Source: an uncultured Clostridia bacterium
GTDB taxonomy: Bacteria; Bacillota; Clostridia; Christensenellales; Borkfalkiaceae
Length of the DNA: 64,000 nucleotides
Assembly (NCBI GenBank): GCA_949286835.1
Contig: CASEDP010000001.1
Coordinates: forward strand, 1 to 64,000
Direction of reading: 5' to 3'
A program made the translations under genes and the position numbers. The notes under the pieces were generated by a model. The model saw only the letters and a program-made list of their open reading frames with translations, made no database searches and was not told the DNA's origin. Below are positions 52,802-61,565 of this stretch, piece after piece; within the stretch, counting starts at the first letter, position 1, and the number at the start of each line of letters is the position of its first letter.

Positions 52802-53218
52802 ATGAGAACGATAGCAAGAGAGACAGTATTTAAAATTTTATTTTCCAGACAGTTTTCGGAGAGCGACGGCGCAGAGCTCAAACATGCGCTGTACAAGGCG
52901 GAAAAGCTCACCGCGGAGGACATCGGTTATGCCGACAGAATACTCTCGATAATCGAAGAGCACAAGGACGAGTTCACGGAAATTATCGACAGACATTCCC
53001 ACGCTTTCCCCGAAAAGAGAATTTATCCCGCAGACAGGAGCATACTCTTAATAGGGCTTGCCGAGCTTTTGTATTGCGCCGATATTCCCGCAAAAGTCAC
53101 CTTTAACGAGGCGGCTAACATAGCTTCTAAATACTCATCAGAGAGGAGTGCTTCCTATATATCGGGCATTCTCTCTTCGGTCGGGCAAAAAGGAGAGGGA
53201 AATGTACAAGCTGATTGA
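52802..53218 (+). CDS. nusB: transcription antitermination factor NusB
   Basis: A 138-residue all-helical protein that binds boxA RNA with NusE (S10) in rRNA antitermination. R-x-T-V-F-K-I-L-F near the start, the L-I-G-L-A-E-L-L-Y segment near 84 and the V-T-F-N-E-A-A-N-I-A-S-K-Y-S motif near 100 are diagnostic. Its end overlaps folD by 17 bp. It begins the nusB-folD-ispA-dxs-tlyA-ppnK-argR-recN order conserved in Firmicutes. Confidence 0.94.
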   Translation: MRTIARETVFKILFSRQFSESDGAELKHALYKAEKLTAEDIGYADRILSIIEEHKDEFTEIIDRHSHAFPEKRIYPADRSILLIGLAELLYCADIPAKVTFNEAANIASKYSSERSASYISGILSSVGQKGEGNVQAD

Positions 53219-54050
53219 CGGCAAGGCTCATTCCGCGCGTCTCCGCGGCGAAATAAAATTAAGGGCAGAAAAATTTACGGAGAAGAGCGGACGAAAAATA
53301 GGGCTTGCCGTCGTTCTCGTCGGGGATAACCCTGCGTCGCAGGTCTATGTCAGAAACAAGATAAAGGCGTGCGAGGAGACGGGAATTAAATCCTTTGCCA
53401 ACTTTCTACCCGAAAGCGCAACGCAGGCGCAGGTCGAGGAGCTTGTTAAAAGCCTCGTTAACGACGCAAATGTGGACGGCATACTTGTCCAGTTGCCATT
53501 GCCTGCACACCTCGACGAAAAGGCGATTATGAGCCTTATTCCCGTCGAAAAAGACGTGGACGGCTTTTCGGAGCAGAATATGGGCAGGCTTTGTCTGAAT
53601 GAGAAATGTCTTGTCGCCTGCACCCCCAACGGCGTAATGCAGATGCTGAGGGCAGAGGGGATAGAAATCAGGGGCAAAAATGCGGTGGTGATCGGACGCT
53701 CCAACATAGTTGGCAAGCCAATGGCAATGCTTCTTCTCAATGCCGATGCTACCGTAACAGTCTGCCACAGCAAGACGGCAAATTTAAAGGAAATCTGCCG
53801 CAGCGCCGATATCCTTGTTGCGGCGATAGGCAGGGCTAAATTTGTCACCGCAGATATGGTCAAGGACGGCGCGGTTGTAGTCGACGTGGGCATCAACCGC
53901 AATTCCGAAGGTAAACTGTGCGGCGATGTCGACTTCGAGGACGTCAAGTGCAGGTGCTCTTATATAACTCCCGTTCCCGGCGGAGTTGGTCCTATGACGA
54001 TTACTATGTTACTCTACAATACCGTGTGCGCAGCGGAAAGGAGCCTGTAA
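53202..54050 (+). CDS. folD: methylenetetrahydrofolate dehydrogenase/cyclohydrolase FolD
   Basis: A 282-residue bifunctional enzyme interconverting 5,10-methylene- and 10-formyl-tetrahydrofolate. The start is ATG 53202 with AAAAGGAGAGGG upstream. The catalytic Y-V-R-N-K lysine is near 50, G-I-L-V-Q-L-P-L-P near 90, V-I-G-R-S-N-I-V-G-K-P near 160 and the C-terminal P-V-P-G-G-V-G-P-M-T. All key residues are present. Confidence 0.97.
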   Translation: MYKLIDGKAHSARLRGEIKLRAEKFTEKSGRKIGLAVVLVGDNPASQVYVRNKIKACEETGIKSFANFLPESATQAQVEELVKSLVNDANVDGILVQLPLPAHLDEKAIMSLIPVEKDVDGFSEQNMGRLCLNEKCLVACTPNGVMQMLRAEGIEIRGKNAVVIGRSNIVGKPMAMLLLNADATVTVCHSKTANLKEICRSADILVAAIGRAKFVTADMVKDGAVVVDVGINRNSEGKLCGDVDFEDVKCRCSYITPVPGGVGPMTITMLLYNTVCAAERSL

Positions 54051-54055
54051 GCACT

Positions 54056-54937
54056 TTGATTGAAGATTTCAATGAAAGATATTCCGAACTTTTAAACTAT
54101 TTCAACGCCCGCCTCGGTGAATATCTGAAGGATATAGAGACGCAGCCGTCCGTGCTGGGAGAGAGTATGAAATATTCCATTCTTCTCGGCGGAAAGCGCA
54201 TACGCCCAGTGATAATGTATGCGGTGGGTCAGGCGCTCGGTATTGAACGGGAGTTAATAACACCGTATGCGATTGCTATGGAGCTCATTCATACATATTC
54301 GCTCATTCACGACGACCTGCCTGAAATGGACAACGACGACTTCAGGCGCGGCAAGCCCTCAAACCACAAGGTTTTCGGCGCGGGAAATGCAGTGCTTGCG
54401 GGCGACGGGTTGCTCAATACCGCATATTCGTTGCTCTTCGGCGAGTGCTTCAAAGGCAGCGAGAACATCTCGGCGGCTAAATTTATCTGCGACGCGGCGG
54501 GAATATACGGTATGATTGCGGGGCAGTCCGCAGATCTTCTGCACGAAAATGACAGCGAGCCCGATGAAAATGTGCTCAACTACATATATGAGAACAAGAC
54601 CGGCAAACTCATAATGGCGTCTGCAATAGTGCCGTCCGTACTTGCAAGCGGCAAGTATTATTCCGAACTCAAAGAGTTCGGAAGAAGGCTGGGGCTGCTG
54701 TTCCAGCTTACAGACGACATTCTCGACGTCTGCGGCGACTTTTCCAACCTCGGAAAGAGCATAGGGAAGGACAAGGCTGAGGGCAAGCTCACCGCCGTAA
54801 GCCTTTACGGTATTGACGGCAGCAAGCTTAGGGTGGACATAATCGGCGACGACTGCTACACCATACTCGACGGACTTGATTGCGACGTGTCATTTCTGTA
54901 CGGTCTTGTAGATTTTGTAAAGTCAAGGTTGAGGTAA
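54056..54937 (+). CDS. ispA: polyprenyl (farnesyl) diphosphate synthase
   Basis: A 293-residue trans-prenyltransferase starting at TTG 54056, with GGAAAGGAG upstream; an in-frame extension into folD is rejected. The first aspartate motif is D-D-L-P-E-M-D near 85 and the second L-T-D-D-I-L-D near 222, with G-G-K-R-I-R-P near 45. It condenses IPP with allylic diphosphates, most likely to farnesyl or geranyl diphosphate. dxs follows by 8 bp and ispH lies elsewhere in the window, so MEP-pathway genes are clustered loosely. Confidence 0.95.
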   Translation: MIEDFNERYSELLNYFNARLGEYLKDIETQPSVLGESMKYSILLGGKRIRPVIMYAVGQALGIERELITPYAIAMELIHTYSLIHDDLPEMDNDDFRRGKPSNHKVFGAGNAVLAGDGLLNTAYSLLFGECFKGSENISAAKFICDAAGIYGMIAGQSADLLHENDSEPDENVLNYIYENKTGKLIMASAIVPSVLASGKYYSELKEFGRRLGLLFQLTDDILDVCGDFSNLGKSIGKDKAEGKLTAVSLYGIDGSKLRVDIIGDDCYTILDGLDCDVSFLYGLVDFVKSRLR

Positions 54938-54945
54938 AATATTCA

Positions 54946-56667
54946 ATGTTTGAATGCGATTTGCCTGACAACATAAAAGAACTTTCAGTCGCACAGCTCA
55001 AAGAGCTGTGCGAAACACTGAGAGAGAAAATAATTACGACGGTGACGACAAACGGCGGTCATCTCTCTTCCAATCTGGGCATTGTGGAGACGACCGTCGC
55101 GCTTCACCATGTCTTTGATTTTCCCGAAGACAAGATAGTCTTTGACGTCGGGCACCAGTGCTATGCCCACAAACTGCTGTCAGGCAGGGAGAAGGACTTT
55201 TCCACAATCAGAAAAAGAGGTGGGCTTTCGGGTTTTCCCAAGCGCGAGGAGAGCAAATACGACAGCTATAACACTGGACACGCCGGCACTTCGATTTCTG
55301 CTGCCCTCGGCATTGCAAAGGCAAGGGATTTAAAGGGTGAAAATTTCAACGTAATTGCGCTCATCGGCGACGGCTCATTCAATAACGGGCTCGTCTATGA
55401 AGCATTCAACAGTCTTAAACCTCTCAACACAAATATCCTCGTAATTTTAAACGACAACGGGATGTCAATATCTCCGACGGTCGGAAGTATGCACGAGTAC
55501 CTTGAAATTCTAAGCAATGACAGCCAGCATAATCTGAAGCTGAAAAAACACGCCAACATCTTTGAAAGGTTTGGCTTTTCCTACAACGGAGTTTACGACG
55601 GAAACGACGTTGAGGCAATGATAGTAAAGCTGAAAGAGATAAAGGACAAGTTAAAAACTCAATCTGTCATTTTGCATATTTATACGAAAAAGGGCAAGGG
55701 GTATTCCTTCTGCGAAGAGAACCCGGAAGGAACGCACGGCGTCTCCGCAACGGGCGCAAGGCAGGGAGAAGAATACTCTCATATCCTCGGGCAGACCTTG
55801 ACAGAGCTTGCCGAAAAGGACAGCCGCATCTTCGCGGTAACGGCGGCAATGACGCCCAGCCTCGGACTTGCACATTTCTTTGAAAAATATCCTGACAGGT
55901 CAATTGACGTCGGCATCTGCGAAGAGCACGCGACGATACTCTGCGCCGCCCTCGCAACGCAGGGCATCAAGCCCTATTACGCCGTATATTCGACCTTCCT
56001 GCAGCGCTCCTATGACGAGATAATCGTCGATATCTGCAGTCAGAATTTACCCGTCACGATTTGCATCGACAGGGCGGGAATTTCGGGCGCGGACGGAGAG
56101 ACGCACCAGGGCGTATTCGACCTCTCGTTTTTGAGCTGTATTCCCAACCTGACAATTGCAGTGCCGAAGGACGGCGACGAGTTTAAAAAGATACTTGAGA
56201 TGAGCGTACGCTACGAACACCCGCTCGTCATCAGATATCCCAAAGATTGCAGGCAGTCTTTCGGCAGTGGCGAAGCCGACATTGAGGTCGGCAAGTGGGA
56301 GATTTTACAGGATGGCGACGGCGACATAGCCATACTCGCCTGCGGTGAGAGGGCGCTTTCCATAGCCTTCCGCGCTGTTAAGTTGAGCGGCAATAAAGTA
56401 AAAATAGTCAACGCGCGTTTTGTAAAACCGCTCGACAGCGAGCTGCTTGACAACCTTGACGAGTGCAACATAATAACCATAGAGGACAATATGCTGACAG
56501 GCGGCTTTGGTTCGCTCGTCTGTTCATATTTTTCCGAAAGCGGAAAAATAGTCAAAAGTTTCGGCTATATAGACAGTTTTGTGCCCCACGGCGGCATAGG
56601 CGGGCTTATGGACGACTATGGTCTGAACGTTAACGACATCGCCGACTATATAAAAAAATGCGTTTAG
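54946..56667 (+). CDS. dxs: 1-deoxy-D-xylulose-5-phosphate synthase
   Basis: A 573-residue thiamine-diphosphate enzyme that joins pyruvate and glyceraldehyde 3-phosphate, the first MEP-pathway step. G-H-L-S-S-N-L-G near 35, G-D-G-S-F-N-N-G near 144 (ThDP site; the usual form is G-D-G-A-L-T-G-G), G-I-C-E-E-H-A near 324 and D-R-A-G-I-S-G-A-D-G near 375 are visible. It is somewhat shorter than the common 620 residues, missing a loop in the first domain. Its 3' end overlaps tlyA by 10 bp. Confidence 0.95.
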   Translation: MFECDLPDNIKELSVAQLKELCETLREKIITTVTTNGGHLSSNLGIVETTVALHHVFDFPEDKIVFDVGHQCYAHKLLSGREKDFSTIRKRGGLSGFPKREESKYDSYNTGHAGTSISAALGIAKARDLKGENFNVIALIGDGSFNNGLVYEAFNSLKPLNTNILVILNDNGMSISPTVGSMHEYLEILSNDSQHNLKLKKHANIFERFGFSYNGVYDGNDVEAMIVKLKEIKDKLKTQSVILHIYTKKGKGYSFCEENPEGTHGVSATGARQGEEYSHILGQTLTELAEKDSRIFAVTAAMTPSLGLAHFFEKYPDRSIDVGICEEHATILCAALATQGIKPYYAVYSTFLQRSYDEIIVDICSQNLPVTICIDRAGISGADGETHQGVFDLSFLSCIPNLTIAVPKDGDEFKKILEMSVRYEHPLVIRYPKDCRQSFGSGEADIEVGKWEILQDGDGDIAILACGERALSIAFRAVKLSGNKVKIVNARFVKPLDSELLDNLDECNIITIEDNMLTGGFGSLVCSYFSESGKIVKSFGYIDSFVPHGGIGGLMDDYGLNVNDIADYIKKCV

Positions 56668-57413
56668 ACAAGTATCTTTCGGAAAAGTTCTCCTCAAGGA
56701 CGCGCGCAGCAGACGCGATTGATAGAGGGCTAGTGCTCGTAAACGGAAATGCGGTTTCGCCGTCATACCGACTAAAGGAGAGCGATAAGATAACCTTTAT
56801 CGAGGCGGAAAATTTTGTATCCCGCGGAGGCTTCAAACTTGCAAAAGCCGTTGCCGATTTCGGACTTGACTTCAACGGTAAGGTCTTTCTTGACGTCGGC
56901 GCCAGCAATGGCGGGTTTACCGATTGCCTGCTGAGGAACGGCGCAAATAAGGTCTATTGCATAGATGTCGGCGAAAGCCAGCTCGACAAGAGCCTGCTTG
57001 AAAAGAACGTAGTCGTGATGGACAACTTTAATGCGCGCAACTTAACGTCGGATATGTTCAGCGAGCCGATCGACGGAGCGGTCATCGACGTCAGTTTTAT
57101 CTCGCTTACATATATTCTCGGCGCGGTCGCCTCGGCAATAAAGAGCGGAGGGGAGATAATAGCGCTCATAAAGCCTCAATTTGAATGTGACAACAAGTCC
57201 GTTGGCAAAAACGGAATTGTAAAAGGCGCGGAAAAACATAAAAAAATTATCGCCAAAATCTACGACTTTTCGGTTGCCGCAGGACTGTCGCCGATAAATC
57301 TTACAACCGCGCCGATAGTGCAGGGCAAAAATATTGAGTACCTGATATGGCTTTTGAAAGAGCCGCAAAGACGTGTTCCCAAAAACCAGCTTTTAAAGTA
57401 CGCAAAATTATAA
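56658..57413 (+). CDS. tlyA: TlyA-family rRNA 2'-O-methyltransferase
   Basis: A 251-residue protein with an N-terminal S4 RNA-binding domain (1-60, M-R-L-D-K-Y-L) and an FtsJ/RrmJ-like methyltransferase domain. The SAM motif is F-L-D-V-G-A-S-N-G-G-F-T near 78, and the catalytic Lys, Asp, Lys, Glu set appears as K-A-V-A-D, D-V-S-F-I-S and L-I-K-P-Q-F-E. In mycobacteria it methylates 16S and 23S rRNA cytidines; in Firmicutes (YqxC) the substrate is less certain. Its stop codon lies inside a 16-bp perfect hairpin. Confidence 0.92.
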   Translation: MRLDKYLSEKFSSRTRAADAIDRGLVLVNGNAVSPSYRLKESDKITFIEAENFVSRGGFKLAKAVADFGLDFNGKVFLDVGASNGGFTDCLLRNGANKVYCIDVGESQLDKSLLEKNVVVMDNFNARNLTSDMFSEPIDGAVIDVSFISLTYILGAVASAIKSGGEIIALIKPQFECDNKSVGKNGIVKGAEKHKKIIAKIYDFSVAAGLSPINLTTAPIVQGKNIEYLIWLLKEPQRRVPKNQLLKYAKL

Positions 57414-57430
57414 AAATTTTGCGTACTTTA
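57394..57430. terminator. 16-bp perfect hairpin over the tlyA stop codon
   Basis: TAAAGTACGCAAAATT (57394-57409) and its exact complement (57415-57430) flank a 5-nt loop, with the tlyA TAA in the loop region. The stem ends where the ppnK -35 element begins. It may terminate the tlyA transcript, but the tail TTGCATATTT is a weak T run. Confidence 0.6.
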
Positions 57431-57459
57431 TTGCATATTTGTATATTATGTGTTATAAT
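57431..57459 (+). promoter_or_regulatory. ppnK promoter, transcript predicted leaderless
   Basis: TTGCAT (57431-57436) and TATAAT (57454-57459) are 17 bp apart. Seven bases separate the -10 box from the ATG at 57467, so the transcript should start at or next to the start codon. Confidence 0.72.
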
Positions 57460-57466
57460 TATTCAT

Positions 57467-58279
57467 ATGATAGTCGGCATATATTTTAACATACGATTTA
57501 AATCGGACTATAAACGGCATCTTGAAAAAATAGAGAGCCGTCTTAAGGCTTCAGACATAGAATGTCGCCTCGTTCAGGGCGTCGCCGACATAAAAGGTAT
57601 TGACATACTTATGGTTCTCGGCGGCGACGGGACCATACTCTCCGTCGCGTCGGAGTGCGCAGTTTATGACGTCAAGATAATCGGCATCAACTACGGACAT
57701 ATGGGCTTTCTTGCCGACTTCGAGCCGGAACAATTCGACTATGCCCTGCGCCTCGTCTGCGACGGGAAGTTTCAGACAGAGCGTCGCAGTATGATAGAAA
57801 TTGCTTTCAACAATAAAGTTGTCTATGCGCTCAATGACCTTGTCATTCAGCGTTCTACGTCGGGAACAGGTTTCAGCAATACCATAAATCTCCGAGCGGA
57901 AATAGACGGCTCTACAGTTGACAACTACTCTTCCGACGGGCTGATTGTCAGCACGCCGACGGGGTCTACGGCATATTCTCTTGCTGCGGGCGGGTCGGTG
58001 CTGACGCCGGATCTCGAAGCTATGATTATGACGCCAATATGTCCTCATTCGCTTCATTCGCGCCCGATTGTGTTCAGCGATAAATCCGTTCTTAGAATAT
58101 TCCGACTTGACGGAAACAGCACGCTTAACATTATTGTCGACGGGAAGGTAGTCGATACCGTATATGATTTTGACTTTGTAACTGTAAGAAAGTCGCTCAG
58201 ATTTGTGGAATTTATAACCTCAACAAAAAATAATTTCTTTGACAAACTTTTAATTAAATTAAATATTTGGAGTAAATAA
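57467..58279 (+). CDS. ppnK: NAD kinase
   Basis: A 270-residue enzyme that phosphorylates NAD to NADP. The G-G-D-G-T-I-L motif is near 50, N-Y-G-H-M-G-F-L near 78, and the second site S-D-G-L-I-V-S-T-P-T-G-S-T-A-Y near 160. The start is ATG 57467, where the promoter indicates a leaderless message; the long upstream in-frame extension falls inside tlyA and the hairpin. Its stop overlaps argR (TAATG). Confidence 0.95.
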   Translation: MIVGIYFNIRFKSDYKRHLEKIESRLKASDIECRLVQGVADIKGIDILMVLGGDGTILSVASECAVYDVKIIGINYGHMGFLADFEPEQFDYALRLVCDGKFQTERRSMIEIAFNNKVVYALNDLVIQRSTSGTGFSNTINLRAEIDGSTVDNYSSDGLIVSTPTGSTAYSLAAGGSVLTPDLEAMIMTPICPHSLHSRPIVFSDKSVLRIFRLDGNSTLNIIVDGKVVDTVYDFDFVTVRKSLRFVEFITSTKNNFFDKLLIKLNIWSK

Positions 58280-58731
58280 TGCACAGAAACGCAAGGCAAG
58301 CTGCCATTTTGGAAGTGATTTCCCAAAAGGATATCGAAACACAGGAGGAGCTCTGTAATGAGCTCAACCGACTTAACTTCAACGTCACTCAGGCAACAAT
58401 ATCGAGGGACATCAAGGACTTGAAGTTGTATAAAGTCGCAGGAACGACAAAAAAGTACAAATATGCCTATATTGAAGGAGACGGTGTTGCTGTAAACAAC
58501 AAGATGCATAACCTATTCCGTGAGTGCGTGCAGAGCATTAACTATGCCAACAACCTCATAATAATAAAGACTATGAGGGGCAACGGCTCGACTGCGGGCG
58601 CATTCATAGATTCGCTGCAGATAAAGCAGATTATCGGTACGGTTGCCGGCGACGATACCGTACTTATCGTCGTAGACAGCAACGACGATACACCCGATAT
58701 TGTGTCGAGGCTCAACGAATACATAAAATAA
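58279..58731 (+). CDS. argR: arginine repressor ArgR/AhrC
   Basis: A 150-residue regulator that senses L-arginine as a hexamer and represses arginine synthesis genes. The N-terminal winged helix includes Q-E-E-L-C-N-E-L and V-T-Q-A-T-I-S-R-D-I-K-D-L. The C-terminal ligand domain has T-A-G-A-F-I-D-S-L and I-I-G-T-V-A-G-D-D-T-V-L. The ribosome binding site is GGAG. The argR-recN pairing is conserved in Firmicutes. Confidence 0.95.
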   Translation: MHRNARQAAILEVISQKDIETQEELCNELNRLNFNVTQATISRDIKDLKLYKVAGTTKKYKYAYIEGDGVAVNNKMHNLFRECVQSINYANNLIIIKTMRGNGSTAGAFIDSLQIKQIIGTVAGDDTVLIVVDSNDDTPDIVSRLNEYIK

Positions 58732-58746
58732 CGGTTGATTTTAGCT

Positions 58747-60426
58747 ATGCTTGACAGATTGCACGTCAAAAATATCGCCCTAATCGAAGAGGCGGATATC
58801 CAGTTCGATAAAAAATTCAATGTGCTTTCGGGCGAAACGGGCTCCGGCAAGTCGATAATTCTCGACTCTATAAACTTCGTGCTCGGCTCTAAAGCCGATA
58901 AAAATCTCATAAGATACGGCTCCGAAGAGGCTTTTGTCAGGGCTGAATTTACCGTAGAAGCGAATAATGCCGCAATAGGCGAACTTAGCGAGATGGACAT
59001 AGAGTGCGATGGCACTATAGTCATTTCGAGGAAATATTCCCTTGACGGCAAAGGCAGCATAAAGATAAACGGCAACAGCGTCACGGCTTCGATGCTTAGG
59101 AAAGTTACGTCGCACCTCGTCGACGTTCACGGACAGAGCGAGCATTTTTACCTGTTAAACGAAAAAAATCAGCTCGATCTTGTCGACGGACTGTGCAGGG
59201 AACAGCTCAAAGAGCATAAGACAACCCTTTCTGAACTAATCGCAAAAAAACGCGGGATAAAGAAGTCAATAGACGAGCTGGGCGGCGACGAGCAGGGGAG
59301 GTCGAGGCGGCTGGATATCCTCGACTATCAGATTAAGGAAATTAAAGATGCGGAAATTCGCGTCGGCGAATATGAAGAACTTAGCGCGAAGAAGAAGGTC
59401 ATAGACAATCTCGAAAAGATTGCCGTGGCTCTCGGAGAAGTCAGGGGCATTTTGAGCGACGACAACGGCTGTACCGATCTTTTATCCTCGGCATCACGAC
59501 TGATGTCGTCAATTTCCGCATACGGGGACGAATATTTTTCAATCTGCGACAGAATTGAAAATCTGGGCGTCGAGGCGGAGGATATAAGTCAGACTATTTC
59601 CGACTTAGCCGACGGGCTGTCATTCGACGAAAATGAAGCGCAGTACATTGAAGAGCGGCTGACGCTCATAAAAAACCTGATGCGAAAGTACGGCAACAGC
59701 GAAGAGGCTGTGCTTGCATTCTACGAGGACGCGGTAAGGCAGTACGAGGCGCTCAGCGACGCGGCGGAGAACATTGAAAATCTCTTTAGACAGCTCAAGG
59801 CTACAGACGACGAGATATTTGAATGTTGCTGTAAAATCTCTGTAATAAGAAAGGAGACCTGCAGGTCGTTTACGGGCAAAGTCGTAGATGAATTAAAATC
59901 CCTCAACATTCCTAACGCGAGATTTGAGGTGGAATTTGCACCGTTCGACAGAAATTCGGCACGTCTTAACGATATAAACGGCGCGGACGATATCTGTTTT
60001 ATGTTCTCCGCGAATAAAGGCGAACCTCTTAAGCCGCTCAGCAAGATTATTAGCGGCGGCGAAATGAGCCGTTTTATGCTGTCTGTCAAGACACAGCTCA
60101 AGGACATAAACGGCATATCTACATACATTTTCGACGAAATCGATGCTGGCATAAGCGGAATTACCGCCAGGGCGGTTGCGGAAAAATTTATAGCGATAAG
60201 CAGGAACACGCAGATTATCGCCGTTTCTCACCTTCCGCAGGTCTGCGCTGCGGCAAGCTGTCAGTTTCTTATAAGTAAAAAGGACGACGGCAAGACTACC
60301 GTAACGTCAATATGCAGGCTCTCGCCGGAAGAGAGGGTGCAGGAAATCGTAAGACTGACGGGCAGCACGTCGTCAGAGGCGGCAACCGAGCACGCAAAGG
60401 AACTTTTGGCATACTTCGGAAACTAA
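58747..60426 (+). CDS. recN: DNA repair protein RecN
   Basis: A 559-residue SMC-like ATPase for double-strand break repair. The start is ATG 58747, before M-L-D-R-L-H-V-K-N. It has Walker A G-E-T-G-S-G-K-S, two coiled-coil arms (about 150-330), the signature S-G-G-E-M-S-R-F near 435 and Walker B F-D-E-I-D-A-G-I-S-G near 460. The length is typical. No strong ribosome binding site is visible, so expression may depend on coupling with argR. Confidence 0.96.
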   Translation: MLDRLHVKNIALIEEADIQFDKKFNVLSGETGSGKSIILDSINFVLGSKADKNLIRYGSEEAFVRAEFTVEANNAAIGELSEMDIECDGTIVISRKYSLDGKGSIKINGNSVTASMLRKVTSHLVDVHGQSEHFYLLNEKNQLDLVDGLCREQLKEHKTTLSELIAKKRGIKKSIDELGGDEQGRSRRLDILDYQIKEIKDAEIRVGEYEELSAKKKVIDNLEKIAVALGEVRGILSDDNGCTDLLSSASRLMSSISAYGDEYFSICDRIENLGVEAEDISQTISDLADGLSFDENEAQYIEERLTLIKNLMRKYGNSEEAVLAFYEDAVRQYEALSDAAENIENLFRQLKATDDEIFECCCKISVIRKETCRSFTGKVVDELKSLNIPNARFEVEFAPFDRNSARLNDINGADDICFMFSANKGEPLKPLSKIISGGEMSRFMLSVKTQLKDINGISTYIFDEIDAGISGITARAVAEKFIAISRNTQIIAVSHLPQVCAAASCQFLISKKDDGKTTVTSICRLSPEERVQEIVRLTGSTSSEAATEHAKELLAYFGN

Positions 60427-60503
60427 AACTCAGTTAAAATATATTGCGGCTAAATGAATAAATTTCGCCGCATATTTTGTTGTCAGCGGAGCAGAATAAT
60501 TGT

Positions 60504-61523
60504 ATGTTCCGTTTAAACAGATTAACTAAATCATTATTTGCCGCAATCTGCCTATTATTGATTGCGTTCACTTTTACTCCTACTCCGGCATATGCTGCAA
60601 CATCGCACGAGCTGTATCTTGGCGGTTTTCCCGCAGGGTTCATACTCAATACTCAGACCGTAGAAGTAGTGGGGATATGCGATATAATGAGCGAGGACGG
60701 CATTGCTAATCCTGCAAGAGAGTGCGGCATAACTACAGGCGACATAATCGAAAAAGTCAACGACATGGACGTTACAAGCGCAGAGCAGCTCAATTCGCTC
60801 GTGAACGAAGAATTCAAGCAGTTAGAGCTGACAATTTTAAGGCAGGGTGAAAGAAAAAAGGTCGTCATAGAGCCCGTAAAGGATAAGAGTTCGGGAAAAA
60901 ATAAGCTTGGACTTCTGGTAAAGGACAGTTTAAACGGTATTGGCACCGTAACGTATGTCGACAGGGCAAGCGGTAAATTTGGTTCACTCGGGCATCCCGT
61001 CGCTGACGCAGGCGGGGCACTGACAAAAATACACGGCGGCAATCTTTACAGTTGTTCAATATACAATGTAAAAAAAGGGTTGAGGGGCAATCCCGGACAA
61101 CTCAAGGGCATATTCGACAATTCTGGCGCATACGGCAAAATTGAATTAAACTGTAGCTGCGGCATATTCGGAACCGTCAATGAGGAATTCGACTATGCAA
61201 ATTTAAGAAAGATAAAGTACGGAAGTGCAGAGGACGTAAAGATTGGCAAGGCAAGCATATTTACGACGCTTGACGGAAATGTTCCGCAGGAATATGAAAT
61301 AAGCATAATTAAGACTGACAAATCAAACAAAGACAACAGAAATTACGTAATAAAGATAGACGATAAGCGCCTTATAGATACGACGGGCGGAATAGTGCAG
61401 GGAATGAGCGGTAGTCCGATAATTCAGGACGGTAAACTTGTCGGCGCAGTAACGCACGTATTCATAAACGATCCCACAAGGGGGTACGGCATATCAATTG
61501 AGAATATGCTCGGTTCATTTTAA
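60504..61523 (+). CDS. spoIVB: SpoIVB peptidase (S55 family)
   Basis: A 339-residue secreted serine peptidase made in the forespore; it signals across the septum to start SpoIVFB cleavage of pro-SigK. The start is ATG 60504 and an N-terminal membrane anchor or signal peptide spans about 8-27. A PDZ domain (about 60-125) precedes the S55 domain with the catalytic histidine in L-G-H-P-V near 167 and the serine in G-M-S-G-S-P near 310. It follows recN as in B. subtilis. A palindromic hairpin follows. Confidence 0.94.
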   Translation: MFRLNRLTKSLFAAICLLLIAFTFTPTPAYAATSHELYLGGFPAGFILNTQTVEVVGICDIMSEDGIANPARECGITTGDIIEKVNDMDVTSAEQLNSLVNEEFKQLELTILRQGERKKVVIEPVKDKSSGKNKLGLLVKDSLNGIGTVTYVDRASGKFGSLGHPVADAGGALTKIHGGNLYSCSIYNVKKGLRGNPGQLKGIFDNSGAYGKIELNCSCGIFGTVNEEFDYANLRKIKYGSAEDVKIGKASIFTTLDGNVPQEYEISIIKTDKSNKDNRNYVIKIDDKRLIDTTGGIVQGMSGSPIIQDGKLVGAVTHVFINDPTRGYGISIENMLGSF

Positions 61524-61529
61524 ACTCCG

Positions 61530-61565
61530 GTCCTCATATAATGATATATGAGGACTTTGCTTTTT
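61530..61565 (+). other. hairpin spanning the start of the next gene
   Basis: A 10-bp perfect stem TCCTCATATA/TATATGAGGA with loop ATGA (61531-61554) is flanked by an outer G-C pair and followed by TTTGCTTTTT. It can serve as the spoIVB terminator, but its 3' arm contains the ATG (61548) of the membrane-protein gene. A TATAAT at 61537-61542 lies inside it. Confidence 0.6.
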
